This document shows, one piece after another, positions 1 through 7,116 of a stretch of DNA of 9,410 nt; positions within the stretch are counted from its first letter, which is position 1; each line of letters opens with the position of its first letter. The stretch covers positions 1 to 9,410 of the forward strand of contig DAHUYY010000067.1 of NCBI GenBank assembly GCA_027306845.1. Reading direction: 5' to 3'. Origin of the DNA: Vulcanimicrobiota bacterium (GTDB taxonomy: Bacteria > Vulcanimicrobiota > Vulcanimicrobiia > Vulcanimicrobiales > Vulcanimicrobiaceae). A program made the translations under genes and the position numbers. The notes under the pieces are model-generated. The model searched no databases. It was not told where the DNA came from and saw nothing but the letters and a program-made list of their open reading frames with translations.

Positions 1-531
1 CTTCGCTCGACAACGTTTTTCGCGGGCGTCACCTTCCTTCCGGTCTTCGCGATCTCGGTCGCGCACGTAAGTAAGGCCGGCGGCAGCATCGTGTTAGCGG
101 CGATGCTCTTAGCCGGCTCGCTCGGCACGATGTGGGGCGGACGCCTCGCCGACCGCTTCGGTCGCCGACGGATCATCGCGATCTCGATGGTGGGAACGCT
201 CGTCGGCGCGGCCGCACTCGCGTGGGTCGGCACCTTCGCGCCGTCGATGAGCTACGTCGTTCTCGCCGCTTCGTTTTTCGGTCTCTCGGTCGGGCTCTCG
301 GCGGGCGTGATCGTCGTGCTCGGGCAAGAGTATCTTCCCAATCGCCTCGGCGTTGCATCGGGGGTGACGCTCGGGCTCGCCGTTACTATCGGCGGGCTCG
401 CACAACCGCTCTTCGGCGCGATCGGCGATCGCTTCGGCAGCGTGCCGATCTTCGAGAGCGTTGCGATCTTTGCGTTGCTCGCGCTCGCCGGAACGATCTT
501 CCTACCGCGGAAAAAGCTTCAGGCGACCTAG
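1..531 (+). CDS. MFS transporter, Fsr (fosmidomycin resistance)-like, C-terminal half (5' end outside window)
   Basis: The frame is open from base 1 to a TAG at 529-531, giving 176 residues; the start lies upstream of the window. The protein is hydrophobic, with about six membrane segments, the size expected of helices 7-12 of a 12-helix major facilitator. The loop motif GGRLADRFGRRR (about residues 42-53) is the MFS motif A (GxxxDRxGRR), and a second, weaker copy (GAIGDRFG) follows near residue 140. The stretch LGQEYLPNRLGVASG is characteristic of the fosmidomycin-resistance/Fsr branch, whose members are inner-membrane drug efflux carriers. The substrate cannot be read from this half. The family-level call is firm and the Fsr subfamily likely. 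The gene converges on trmL with only five bases between stop codons, so there is no room for a dedicated intergenic terminator. Confidence 0.85.
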   Translation, partial: LRSTTFFAGVTFLPVFAISVAHVSKAGGSIVLAAMLLAGSLGTMWGGRLADRFGRRRIIAISMVGTLVGAAALAWVGTFAPSMSYVVLAASFFGLSVGLSAGVIVVLGQEYLPNRLGVASGVTLGLAVTIGGLAQPLFGAIGDRFGSVPIFESVAIFALLALAGTIFLPRKKLQAT

Positions 532-536
532 AGCAC

Positions 537-1061
537 TCAGAGCAAATTCGGAAAGTCGAGCCGCTGTAGCGCGGCGAAGGTGACGATGCCGACCGCAGTG
601 GAGAGATTGATGCTGCGCACCGACTGCTCGCGCATGGGAATCCGGAGCGTTCGCTCGGAGAAGCGGTCGAGTAAGGCTTGCGGCAACCCCTTGGTCTCGC
701 GACCGAAAACCAATGCATCGCCGTACGCGAACGGTGCGGTATCGTAGCGCATGCGCGCGCGCGTTGAGAGCAGCCACATGCGCCGTGCGATCGGCGTCTG
801 TAAAAAAGCGTCGAGGTCGCGATGAACGACGACGTGCAGACGCTCCCAATAATCGAGTCCGGCGCGTTTGAGCGAGCGATCGTCGATGGCAAAGCCGAGC
901 GGCTCGACGAGGTGCAGCGCAGCGCCGGTCGCAGCGCAGAGCCGCGCGACGTTCCCGGTATTCGGTGGAATCTCGGGCTCGACGAGGACGATATGCAGCG
1001 GAACCTCGGGGAGCTCGGCGATCTCGACGAGGCGATCGGGGGGTTGCGCAGCCTCGCTCAT
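537..1061 (-). CDS. trmL: TrmL, tRNA (cytidine/uridine-34 2'-O)-methyltransferase
   Basis: The 174-residue protein is a SpoU/SPOUT-class methyltransferase. All three family motifs are visible: IPPNTGNVARLCAATG (about 31-46), LVFGRETKGLP (about 117-127) and IPMREQSVRSINLS (about 141-154), which together form the trefoil knot that binds S-adenosylmethionine. The segments EPEIPPNTGN and KRAGLDYW closely resemble E. coli TrmL (YibK), which methylates the wobble nucleotide of two tRNA-Leu species in the cytoplasm. E. coli TrmL is about 157 residues; the extra length is an N-terminal tail of roughly 20. The chosen ATG at 1061-1059 forms ATGA with the stop of the peptidase gene upstream, and no Shine-Dalgarno is visible, so translation probably depends on coupling. 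It is the last gene of the minus-strand operon. A longer in-frame extension to 1517 is rejected because it is antisense-like, Arg-rich sequence over the peptidase gene. Confidence 0.92.
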   Translation of the reverse strand: MSEAAQPPDRLVEIAELPEVPLHIVLVEPEIPPNTGNVARLCAATGAALHLVEPLGFAIDDRSLKRAGLDYWERLHVVVHRDLDAFLQTPIARRMWLLSTRARMRYDTAPFAYGDALVFGRETKGLPQALLDRFSERTLRIPMREQSVRSINLSTAVGIVTFAALQRLDFPNLL

Positions 1062-1939
1062 GCGAGGATATCGGCGAAGGCGATGCCGACCGGAGCGAGG
1101 ATATAGGCGACGCCGCCATGGCGTTGCCAACAACGCTCGAGCGCTCGGCGTGGATAGATGCTGCGAATGCGCGGTGCCGCCGGGTCGTTCATTACGCAAT
1201 CGCCGTTCGAGGTGAAGCCGCAGAGCACCGCGAGATGTCCGGCGGAGCGTGGCAGCGGCGCACCCGGAAGCTCGCCTTCCTCCCAGGCATAGGAAAGCAC
1301 GAGCGGGAGATTGCGTTCGATAAAACGTTCGGCGATATCGAGCGAGCCGACATAGGCGAGCGCCGAACGAAGGCTCTGCGTGCCTGCGTACGCGACGTTG
1401 AGCGACCAGTTTCCATAGCCGCCGTAAATTTCGTCGAAGACTCCCGCGGCGACATCTTCGATGCGCGCGTCGATACCGTGGAATCGCAGGAGCATCGTCA
1501 GCGAAGCCGGGCTGCACCAGCCGCTCTCGCCCTCGACCACGTATTGCGATTGCAGGGGAACGTCGTGGATACGCGCGCCCCCCGCATAGGGAAGCGAGGG
1601 CGGCGGTTCGCTCGGCGTTGCCAGAGCAAGGCTTTGCAGGCAGTCGACATCGGTTCGCACCACGACGGCATCGAAAGGTACCTCGCTGCGGATGATATCG
1701 GTCAGCACGCTGACGCCGAGCAAATTACAGGGAAACGAGCGTCGCGATTGCGGCGACCATCGCGCGAACGGAAGCCACGGGCTGATGCTCGCCGCTCCGC
1801 TGCGCAACGAAAACGCGATCTCGCCGCTCTCCGCAAAGCTGTTCCACGAAAGCAATGCCTCGCGCGCCGGCGCACAGCGCAGCGTCGTGAGCGCCGACGT
1901 ATTGGTTACGAGGGCGAAGCCGACGGCACGACCTCCCAT
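1058..1939 (-). CDS. C39-like family cysteine peptidase (papain fold)
   Basis: The 293-residue protein has a C39-like peptidase domain (PF13529 type) in its second half. It begins at VPLQSQYVVEGESGWCSPAS (about residues 127-146) with the probable nucleophile Cys142 in GWCSP. His235 in SAGHLAVL and Asp252 in MNDPAAP complete a plausible Cys-His-Asp triad. The first ~110 residues (SWNSFAESGEIAFSLRSG, then WLPFARWSP) look like the beta-rich domain that often precedes this peptidase domain. No signal peptide or membrane segment is seen from the chosen ATG at 1939, so a cytoplasmic location is inferred. That start overlaps the end of the binding-protein gene by 34 bases. A perfect GGAGGT sits at 1936-1931, just inside the gene, but no in-frame start follows it closely, so the true start is slightly uncertain. 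Between a peptide-binding protein and a D-Glu epimerase, it may cleave imported murein peptides, as YkfC does in Bacillus; this role is inference. Confidence 0.82.
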   Translation of the reverse strand: MGGRAVGFALVTNTSALTTLRCAPAREALLSWNSFAESGEIAFSLRSGAASISPWLPFARWSPQSRRSFPCNLLGVSVLTDIIRSEVPFDAVVVRTDVDCLQSLALATPSEPPPSLPYAGGARIHDVPLQSQYVVEGESGWCSPASLTMLLRFHGIDARIEDVAAGVFDEIYGGYGNWSLNVAYAGTQSLRSALAYVGSLDIAERFIERNLPLVLSYAWEEGELPGAPLPRSAGHLAVLCGFTSNGDCVMNDPAAPRIRSIYPRRALERCWQRHGGVAYILAPVGIAFADILA

Positions 1940-3519
1940 TGCCACGCATTCCAAGAATCGCCGATAAACGAGGCCGGAATATAACCGCGCACGCGATCGT
2001 CGATCGCGGTCGTCGAGCGCTCCCAATAGACGAAGACCATCGGCACGAGTTGGTGGATACGCTCCTCTTCGCGCTGATAGAGCTTCTTGCGCAGCGCTCG
2101 GTCGAAGGTCGTCGCTGCGGCCTCCGAGGTGGCGTCGACGATAGGGTCGCGCAACCAATTCGTGTTTGCGCCGTTCGGCGGAATGAAGGCGCTATTCCAC
2201 GAGCCGCTGTTGTCGGGATCGGGGCCGTTGGTATCGATGCTCCACTCCATATCGTAATGCCCGCTATAGATCGGCCCGTTCTGCGCGAAGAGAAAGCTTG
2301 GCGGGTAATTCCGAATCCGCAGATCGATGCCGAGCCGACGCAGCATCGCCTGCATCACGACCTCCGCTCGCTCGTTCGACTGACGATTGCTGCCGCTGAT
2401 AATCGTGAGAGCGAGCCGCTTGCCGGCGCGCGTGCGAATGCCGCCGGCGGTTCGCCGCCAGCCTGCGGCTCGCAACAGTGCGGCAGCGTGAAGGGGAGCG
2501 TAGGGGTAGGGCGCGATCTTCGGCGCGGCCCACGATTCGGGGAAAATATCGGAGACCGCGGGGAGATCGACGCCGTGATAGATGGTGTCGCGCAGGCGCT
2601 TCCAATCGATCCCTTCGGCGATAGCGAGCCGGACACGCACGTCGCGCAGAATCGGACGGCTGCAATTAAACCCGAGGTGGCGCCAGTTCGCCAGCAACGT
2701 GTGCACGACGTGGATTCCGTGGATCGATGCCAGTTCGGGGATCTGCGTCTCACCGACGGAGGGATCGACGTCGATCTCGTGGGTTCGCAGTGCGTTCAGC
2801 ATCGAGTTGGCGTTCGGAATCACGACCCAGCGTACGTGCGCGAGCTTCGGCTTGCCGCGAAAGTACCTCGGATTTGCAGCGAAGGTCAGCGAAGCGCCGT
2901 GATGCCAATCTTCGAGGATATACGGCCCGCTCGAAAGCGGTGCATTGTTGAACGATGCGCGGTTGAGGCTCGGCAGTTTTGCGAGGAGATGTGCGGGAAG
3001 CGGCGGATAGCCCGAGCCGCCGATCGCAAGCACGCCGAGAAATGCCGCCATCGGATGCTTGAGGCGAATGACGATGCTGTGGCGCGTCGGTGCGCTCGCC
3101 GAAGCGATATCGTCCCATCCATAGCGCGTTTTCACGTTATTGCGCGGATTGAAGACGGCGCGATAGGTGAACATCCAGTCGCGGGCGTCGAGCGGAGCGC
3201 CGTCGGCCCAGCGCACGCCGTGGCGCAGATGGAGCGTAATAACTTTTCCGTTCGCGCTGATGCCGCCATTCCGAATCGTCGGCACCTGCGTGGCGAGATC
3301 GGGAATGTAATTACCGCGCGCGTCATAACGCAAGAGATAACTGTAGAGCATTCCATCGGCGAGGTCGCTCGCTGCCGATTGGCCGAAGAGGGGGTTGAGA
3401 TTATCGGGCTCGTCGGGCTCGCCGAGGCGCAGCGTATGCGGTGGGGGCACGTTTGCGGCGCATCCCGCAAATCCACATGCGAGCAACGCGATGCACGCGG
3501 CGGCGAAAAACGGCTTCAT
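1906..3519 (-). CDS. Peptide ABC transporter substrate-binding lipoprotein (SBP family 5, OppA/DppA/MppA-like)
   Basis: This is a 537-residue extracytoplasmic solute-binding protein of family 5. The N-terminus MKPFFAAACIALLACGFAGC is a lipoprotein signal with lipobox FAGC and Cys20 as the lipidated residue. Family signatures follow: EPDNLNPLFG (about 37-46) at the start of the mature domain, GVRWADGAPLDARDWMFTYR (about 104-123), SSGPYILEDWHHG near 200, DVRVRLAIAEGIDW near 300, and a C-terminal VPMVFVYWE typical of the closing lobe. The family binds oligopeptides, dipeptides, murein tripeptide (MppA) or nickel, for import through Opp/Dpp permeases. GAGGTG at 3533-3528 lies eight bases before the ATG, and that ATG forms ATGA with the preceding stop. 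No permease or ATPase gene is in the window, so it is either an orphan component sharing another permease or its partners lie elsewhere. Peptide or murein-peptide specificity is inferred from its neighbours. Confidence 0.93.
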   Translation of the reverse strand: MKPFFAAACIALLACGFAGCAANVPPPHTLRLGEPDEPDNLNPLFGQSAASDLADGMLYSYLLRYDARGNYIPDLATQVPTIRNGGISANGKVITLHLRHGVRWADGAPLDARDWMFTYRAVFNPRNNVKTRYGWDDIASASAPTRHSIVIRLKHPMAAFLGVLAIGGSGYPPLPAHLLAKLPSLNRASFNNAPLSSGPYILEDWHHGASLTFAANPRYFRGKPKLAHVRWVVIPNANSMLNALRTHEIDVDPSVGETQIPELASIHGIHVVHTLLANWRHLGFNCSRPILRDVRVRLAIAEGIDWKRLRDTIYHGVDLPAVSDIFPESWAAPKIAPYPYAPLHAAALLRAAGWRRTAGGIRTRAGKRLALTIISGSNRQSNERAEVVMQAMLRRLGIDLRIRNYPPSFLFAQNGPIYSGHYDMEWSIDTNGPDPDNSGSWNSAFIPPNGANTNWLRDPIVDATSEAAATTFDRALRKKLYQREEERIHQLVPMVFVYWERSTTAIDDRVRGYIPASFIGDSWNAWQWEVVPSASPS

Positions 3520-4571
3520 ACGCTGCGCACCTCGCGCTTACCGAGCGCTCCGGAGATCTCGGCATAGAATGCGTCGGCGCCGAAGCGAACGAGATCGTCG
3601 GCCGGCAGTTGCGTCTCGGCGCGCGCTCGCGCGATCTCCGCCCGCGCTGCATTTTCGTCGAGCCCGCGCGTATTGAGCGCGATGCCGATGACGTTCGCCG
3701 GCTTTACCGATGCGAGCAACGCTTCATGCAGGCGGATCGATTCGCGATAGGGGAGCGTCGGCGTCGCGTACGCGTTGATCTTCGTGCGGTGCGGCATGCA
3801 GACGAGGACGAGTGCATCGGGTGCGCACCCGTAGAGCAGCGCGAGCGTTACCGGCGCATACGCCGGGTGATTGATCGCACCCTGGCCCTCGACGACGATT
3901 GCATCGGGCTGTTGCTCCGCCGCTTCGAGCACGAGGCGTTCGCATGCGCCCGCAGTAAAATCGGCGATCGTTCGGTCGACGGCGATTCCCCAGCCCGCAA
4001 TCGCGATGCCGGTCTGTCCGGTCGGCACGAAGTTCCATCGCCGCTGCGCGCGCCGCGCTGCGGCGCAGAGTTCGAGCGAGACGGTCATCTTGCCGACGTT
4101 ACAATCGTTGCCGACGGTCAACAGGATCGGCGCGGCAATTGCATAGGCCGCACCGCTGAAGACCGGTGTCGCAGGAACCGCGCGGAGATCGTAGAGGCGA
4201 ACGCCGCGTTTTCTCGCCGCGCTTGCGATCTCTTCATCCTCGGCGAGCATGCTGTGGAGCCCGCTAACGATATCGAGCCCGGCCGCGATCGCTTCCAGTA
4301 CCCCGACGCGGAGATCGCCGAGCGCGCCGCCGATCGGGGCGGTGCCCACGAGTAGCGCGCTCGGTGCGAACGCCAGCGCTTCGCGCAGCGATGCAACGAC
4401 GGGGGCGTCGCAGCGCGCGAGATGCGGAACGAGCTCGCAGACCCGTTTCCCGGCGCAACTCGAATCGATAACGGCGACGACGGGATCGCTGCCGTAGGCG
4501 ATGACGCCATGCGCGGTTTTCGCACTCTGGACGAAAGCATTCGGGGCGAGAACGACGTAGCGGCGGATCAC
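3516..4571 (-). CDS. DUF1611 family P-loop protein, DgcN-like (putative D-glutamate N-acetyltransferase)
   Basis: The 351-residue protein carries the DUF1611 architecture. An N-terminal alpha/beta domain (about 1-140, including LLVGTAPIGG at 73-82 and DIVSGLHSMLA at 100-110) is followed by a nucleotide-binding-like domain. That domain has the P-loop GNDCNVGKMT (154-163), PTGQTG (182-187) and VVEGQGAINHPAY (225-237). The length is typical of the family. Members have been described as DgcN, acetylating D-glutamate in a pathway where the adjacent DgcA racemises N-acetyl-D-Glu; I rely on memory for that link. The adjacent epimerase gene matches that pairing. The start is a GTG at 4571-4569 whose last two bases overlap the epimerase TGA (GTGA). 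It has no visible Shine-Dalgarno and no in-frame ATG nearby, so it probably depends on re-initiation. An extension to 4826 is rejected as Arg-rich antisense-like sequence. The family is certain; the enzymatic role is probable. Confidence 0.87.
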   Translation of the reverse strand: MIRRYVVLAPNAFVQSAKTAHGVIAYGSDPVVAVIDSSCAGKRVCELVPHLARCDAPVVASLREALAFAPSALLVGTAPIGGALGDLRVGVLEAIAAGLDIVSGLHSMLAEDEEIASAARKRGVRLYDLRAVPATPVFSGAAYAIAAPILLTVGNDCNVGKMTVSLELCAAARRAQRRWNFVPTGQTGIAIAGWGIAVDRTIADFTAGACERLVLEAAEQQPDAIVVEGQGAINHPAYAPVTLALLYGCAPDALVLVCMPHRTKINAYATPTLPYRESIRLHEALLASVKPANVIGIALNTRGLDENAARAEIARARAETQLPADDLVRFGADAFYAEISGALGKREVRSV

Positions 4572-5584
4572 GACGTGAGGGTTTCGCGGACGCCGAGGCC
4601 GGGCCCGCCGGGGAGCACGAGCTTTCCGCCTTCGTAGGCGAGCCCGACGAACGGGTCGCCGTGCGTGAGGAACGGTCCGTCGATATCGGCCCAATCGACG
4701 AGCGGACTGATCTGCGCGGCGGCGGTCGCGAGAATCGCGCTCTCCACCATGCAGCCGAGCATAACTTTCAAACCGAGCGCGCGGGCGGTATGAATCATCG
4801 CGAGTGCACCGCGCAGCCCGCCGCACTTGACGAGCTTAACGTTGATCCCGGCAACGCAACCCGCGAGCCGCGGTAGATCGGCGGCATCGCGGGAATCTTC
4901 ATCGGTAACGATGGGAATCGCGCTGCGTGCCGAGATCGCGCGTAATCCCGCCGGGTTGCCCGCGGGAATCGGTTGTTCGCAGAACTCGATATCGAAGCGC
5001 GCGAGTTCGGCGAGCATGAGGATCGCTTCGTCGACATCCCAACCTTCATTGGCGTCGATCCGAATCGTTCCGGTGTAACACGAGCGGATCGCTTCGATCG
5101 TCGCAACCTGTTCGTGCAGCGCTCCGAGCCCGAGTTTGATTTTCAGAATCGGGCAATCGCGGACTTCTTCAACTTTTCGTAGCGTGCTCTCCGGGTCGGC
5201 GATGCCGATGGTGAACGAGGTCGTCGGCGTCTTACGGGGATCGAGACCGAAATATTCGTAGAGCGGCAGCCCGGTTGCCTTACCGATCCAGTCGTGCAGC
5301 GCGATATCGAGCGCGCAGCGCGCCGCGGGCGGGATCGTCGCCGGCAACAGCGTCTCCAGACGGTAGGGCGACGCGGCGTCGGCGCGGTACGCGGCAAAAA
5401 ACGCGAGGATCGATTCTACCGATTCGCCGTACCGAGCGATCGGCGCGCTCTCGCCGAGCGCATCGATACCGTCGCAGGACATGCGCAGTAACGCCGAGCG
5501 CGCAACCGACGATTCCCCGCGGGTGATTTTGAAGGGATGCTTCAGCGGGATTCGGAGCTCGCTCGCTGCAAAGGTGGCGTTCAT
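4568..5584 (-). CDS. Dipeptide (L-Ala-D/L-Glu) epimerase / N-acetyl-D-Glu racemase (DgcA-like), enolase superfamily
   Basis: The 338-residue protein belongs to the muconate-lactonizing subgroup of the enolase superfamily. The N-terminal capping domain shows LRIPLKHPFKITRGE (10-24) and GESAPIARYGES (44-55). The barrel carries the catalytic KxK (LKIK, Lys148/Lys150). Metal ligands are Asp177 (RIDANEGW), Glu203 (CEQP) and Asp228 (VTDED), and the opposite-face lysine is in NVKLVKCGG (Lys250 or Lys253). Near the C-terminus, Asp300-Ile-Asp302 is the DxD motif that binds the alpha-ammonium group in dipeptide epimerases. Family members epimerise L-Ala-D-Glu from peptidoglycan; DgcA homologues racemise N-acetyl-D-Glu. 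The DUF1611 gene directly downstream favours a D-Glu role. The ATG at 5584-5582 has GGAAGG (5598-5593) eight bases upstream, located inside the photolyase gene. It is the first gene of the operon. Confidence 0.92.
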   Translation of the reverse strand: MNATFAASELRIPLKHPFKITRGESSVARSALLRMSCDGIDALGESAPIARYGESVESILAFFAAYRADAASPYRLETLLPATIPPAARCALDIALHDWIGKATGLPLYEYFGLDPRKTPTTSFTIGIADPESTLRKVEEVRDCPILKIKLGLGALHEQVATIEAIRSCYTGTIRIDANEGWDVDEAILMLAELARFDIEFCEQPIPAGNPAGLRAISARSAIPIVTDEDSRDAADLPRLAGCVAGINVKLVKCGGLRGALAMIHTARALGLKVMLGCMVESAILATAAAQISPLVDWADIDGPFLTHGDPFVGLAYEGGKLVLPGGPGLGVRETLTS

Positions 5585-7070
5585 GTCGCGAGCCTTCCGC
5601 CCCGCCGGGCGCACTCCTCGGCGCAGCATCCTCTGGCTGCGTCGCGACCTGCGTTTGCGCGATAACGTCGCGCTCGCCGAGGCGGCGCGCGCGAGCGACG
5701 AGGTCGCGCTCGCCTTCGTTCTCGACCCGATTCTCTTACGCGGCGAGCGCATGGGGGCACCGTTGGTGCAAGCGTTTTTTTCGGCGCTCGCATCGTTACG
5801 CGCGGAATTGCGCGAACGCGGCAGCGAGCTCGCGCTGCTCGAAGGCGACTTTGCCGAACAACTCGCCGCCTTTGCCGCGCGCATCGGCGCCGAGGCGATC
5901 TATTACAACGAAGATTACGAACCCGATGCCCGCGAGCGGGACGAGCGCGTGCGTGCGGCGCTCGAAGCGAGCGGCATCGCGGTACGCGCATCGTTGGATC
6001 ACGTCTATTTCGGCGCCGAGGAGGTGCGCACCGAGAGCGGTGCGCCGTATAAGGTCTTCACGCCGTATAAACGCCGTTGGCTCGACCAGCACGCATTGGC
6101 GCCGCGGCTACCGGTGCAATCGAATCGCGCGAGCGCGAAAAAATTGCTCGCACGGGGCGAGATCGGGGCGACGCGCGTGCTGCCCGAACTCGAAGCGTAC
6201 GGGCACGCGCCTTCGGCGGCCTACCCGACCTGCGACGAAGCGAGCGCGCGCGCGCGCCTCGATCGCTTTCTCGCCGAAGGCGGCGCAAGCGATGCCTATG
6301 CGGTGCGGCGCGATCTACCGGCGCTCGATGGAACCTCGCGGCTCTCGCCGGATCTGCGCGCCGGAACGATCGGCATCCGCACCTGCGTCGCGCGCGCGTA
6401 CGCGGCGATGGAGGGTGCGAGCGTGCAACGGCGTGCGAGCCTCGAAGTGTGGCTCTCAGAGCTGATTTGGCGCGATTTCTACCAACAGATTCTACGCAAC
6501 TTTCCGCACGTCGCACGCGCTCCATTCGTTGCGGCGGCGGCGGCGATTGCGTGGCGCGACGATGAAGCGGCGTTTCGCGCGTGGTGCGAGGGGCGCACCG
6601 GCTATCCCATCGTCGACGCGGCGATGCGGCAACTCAACACGACGGGATGGATGCACAATCGTCTGCGGATGATCGTGGCATCGTTTCTTACGAAAGATCT
6701 GTTGTTGAATTGGCAGTGGGGAGAGCGTTACTTCGAACGGCATCTCGCCGATGCCGACCTCGCGCAGAATAACGGCGGCTGGCAATGGGCGGCTTCGACC
6801 GGAACCGACGCGGCGCCGTATTTCCGCATCTTCAACCCGGTGCTGCAAGGGCAACGCTTCGATCCGGAGGGCGCATTCGTGCGCGCGATGCTGCCGGCGT
6901 TGCGCTCGGTGCCGACGAAATACGTGCACGCACCCTGGCAGATGCCGCCGCTCGTGCAGCGCGAATCCGGGTGCATCGTCGGCGACGATTATCCCGCGCC
7001 GATCGTCGACCGCGCCGCGACGAAAGCGCGCGTCCTCGCCGCATTTTCGGCAGCATTGGGGAAACGGTAA
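5583..7070 (+). CDS. phr: Deoxyribodipyrimidine photolyase (class I CPD photolyase)
   Basis: The 495-residue flavoprotein repairs UV-induced cyclobutane pyrimidine dimers using light and FADH-. The N-terminal antenna domain opens with ILWLRRDLRLRDN (16-28). The FAD-binding domain includes TSRLSPDLRAG (251-261), ELIWRDFY (293-300), TGYPIVDAAMRQLN (339-352), GWMHNRLRM (355-363) and NNGGWQWAASTGTDAAPYF (396-414). Residues matching E. coli PhrB substrate contacts are kept: Glu293, Trp296, Asn359, Met363 and Trp402. The electron-transfer tryptophans align with Trp324, Trp377 and Trp400. This supports an active CPD enzyme rather than a cryptochrome. The antenna cofactor cannot be told. The ATG at 5583 has AGGTGG (5572-5577) five bases upstream and no other ATG/GTG/TTG before the conserved ILWLRRD. 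An in-frame ATG at 5481 would only add sequence antisense to the epimerase. The protein is slightly longer than E. coli PhrB (472). Confidence 0.96.
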   Translation: MSRAFRPAGRTPRRSILWLRRDLRLRDNVALAEAARASDEVALAFVLDPILLRGERMGAPLVQAFFSALASLRAELRERGSELALLEGDFAEQLAAFAARIGAEAIYYNEDYEPDARERDERVRAALEASGIAVRASLDHVYFGAEEVRTESGAPYKVFTPYKRRWLDQHALAPRLPVQSNRASAKKLLARGEIGATRVLPELEAYGHAPSAAYPTCDEASARARLDRFLAEGGASDAYAVRRDLPALDGTSRLSPDLRAGTIGIRTCVARAYAAMEGASVQRRASLEVWLSELIWRDFYQQILRNFPHVARAPFVAAAAAIAWRDDEAAFRAWCEGRTGYPIVDAAMRQLNTTGWMHNRLRMIVASFLTKDLLLNWQWGERYFERHLADADLAQNNGGWQWAASTGTDAAPYFRIFNPVLQGQRFDPEGAFVRAMLPALRSVPTKYVHAPWQMPPLVQRESGCIVGDDYPAPIVDRAATKARVLAAFSAALGKR

Positions 7071-7116
7071 AGCAGATCGAGGTGCAGCGAATGCTCGGGG
7101 CGAGAGCGGCGCGATA

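Noticed and set aside
1062..1517. N-terminal extension of TrmL
   Set aside because: The added sequence is Arg/Pro-rich antisense-frame material over the peptidase gene; the family core starts about 20 residues after the ATG at 1061.
965..1984. Plus-strand open frame (339 codons) antisense to trmL and the C39-like peptidase
   Set aside because: Arg-rich low-information translation, while both minus-strand genes carry full family motifs.
1939..3567. Long plus-strand open frame (542 codons) antisense to the binding-protein gene
   Set aside because: Its translation is Arg/Asp-rich with no recognisable motif, and the opposite strand encodes a clear SBP-5 lipoprotein. High GC content produces long antisense shadows.
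5481..5582. Upstream ATG extension of the photolyase
   Set aside because: The extra 34 residues match no photolyase N-terminus and lie antisense to the epimerase start; the ATG at 5583 has the better Shine-Dalgarno.
6529..6546. Run of GCG repeats inside phr
   Set aside because: It encodes a short alanine stretch in a variable loop; simple codon repetition at high GC, no sign of slippage or a broken frame.
7071..7116. Terminator between phr and the metallopeptidase gene
   Set aside because: No convincing GC-rich hairpin with a T-run is visible on either strand in these 46 bases.
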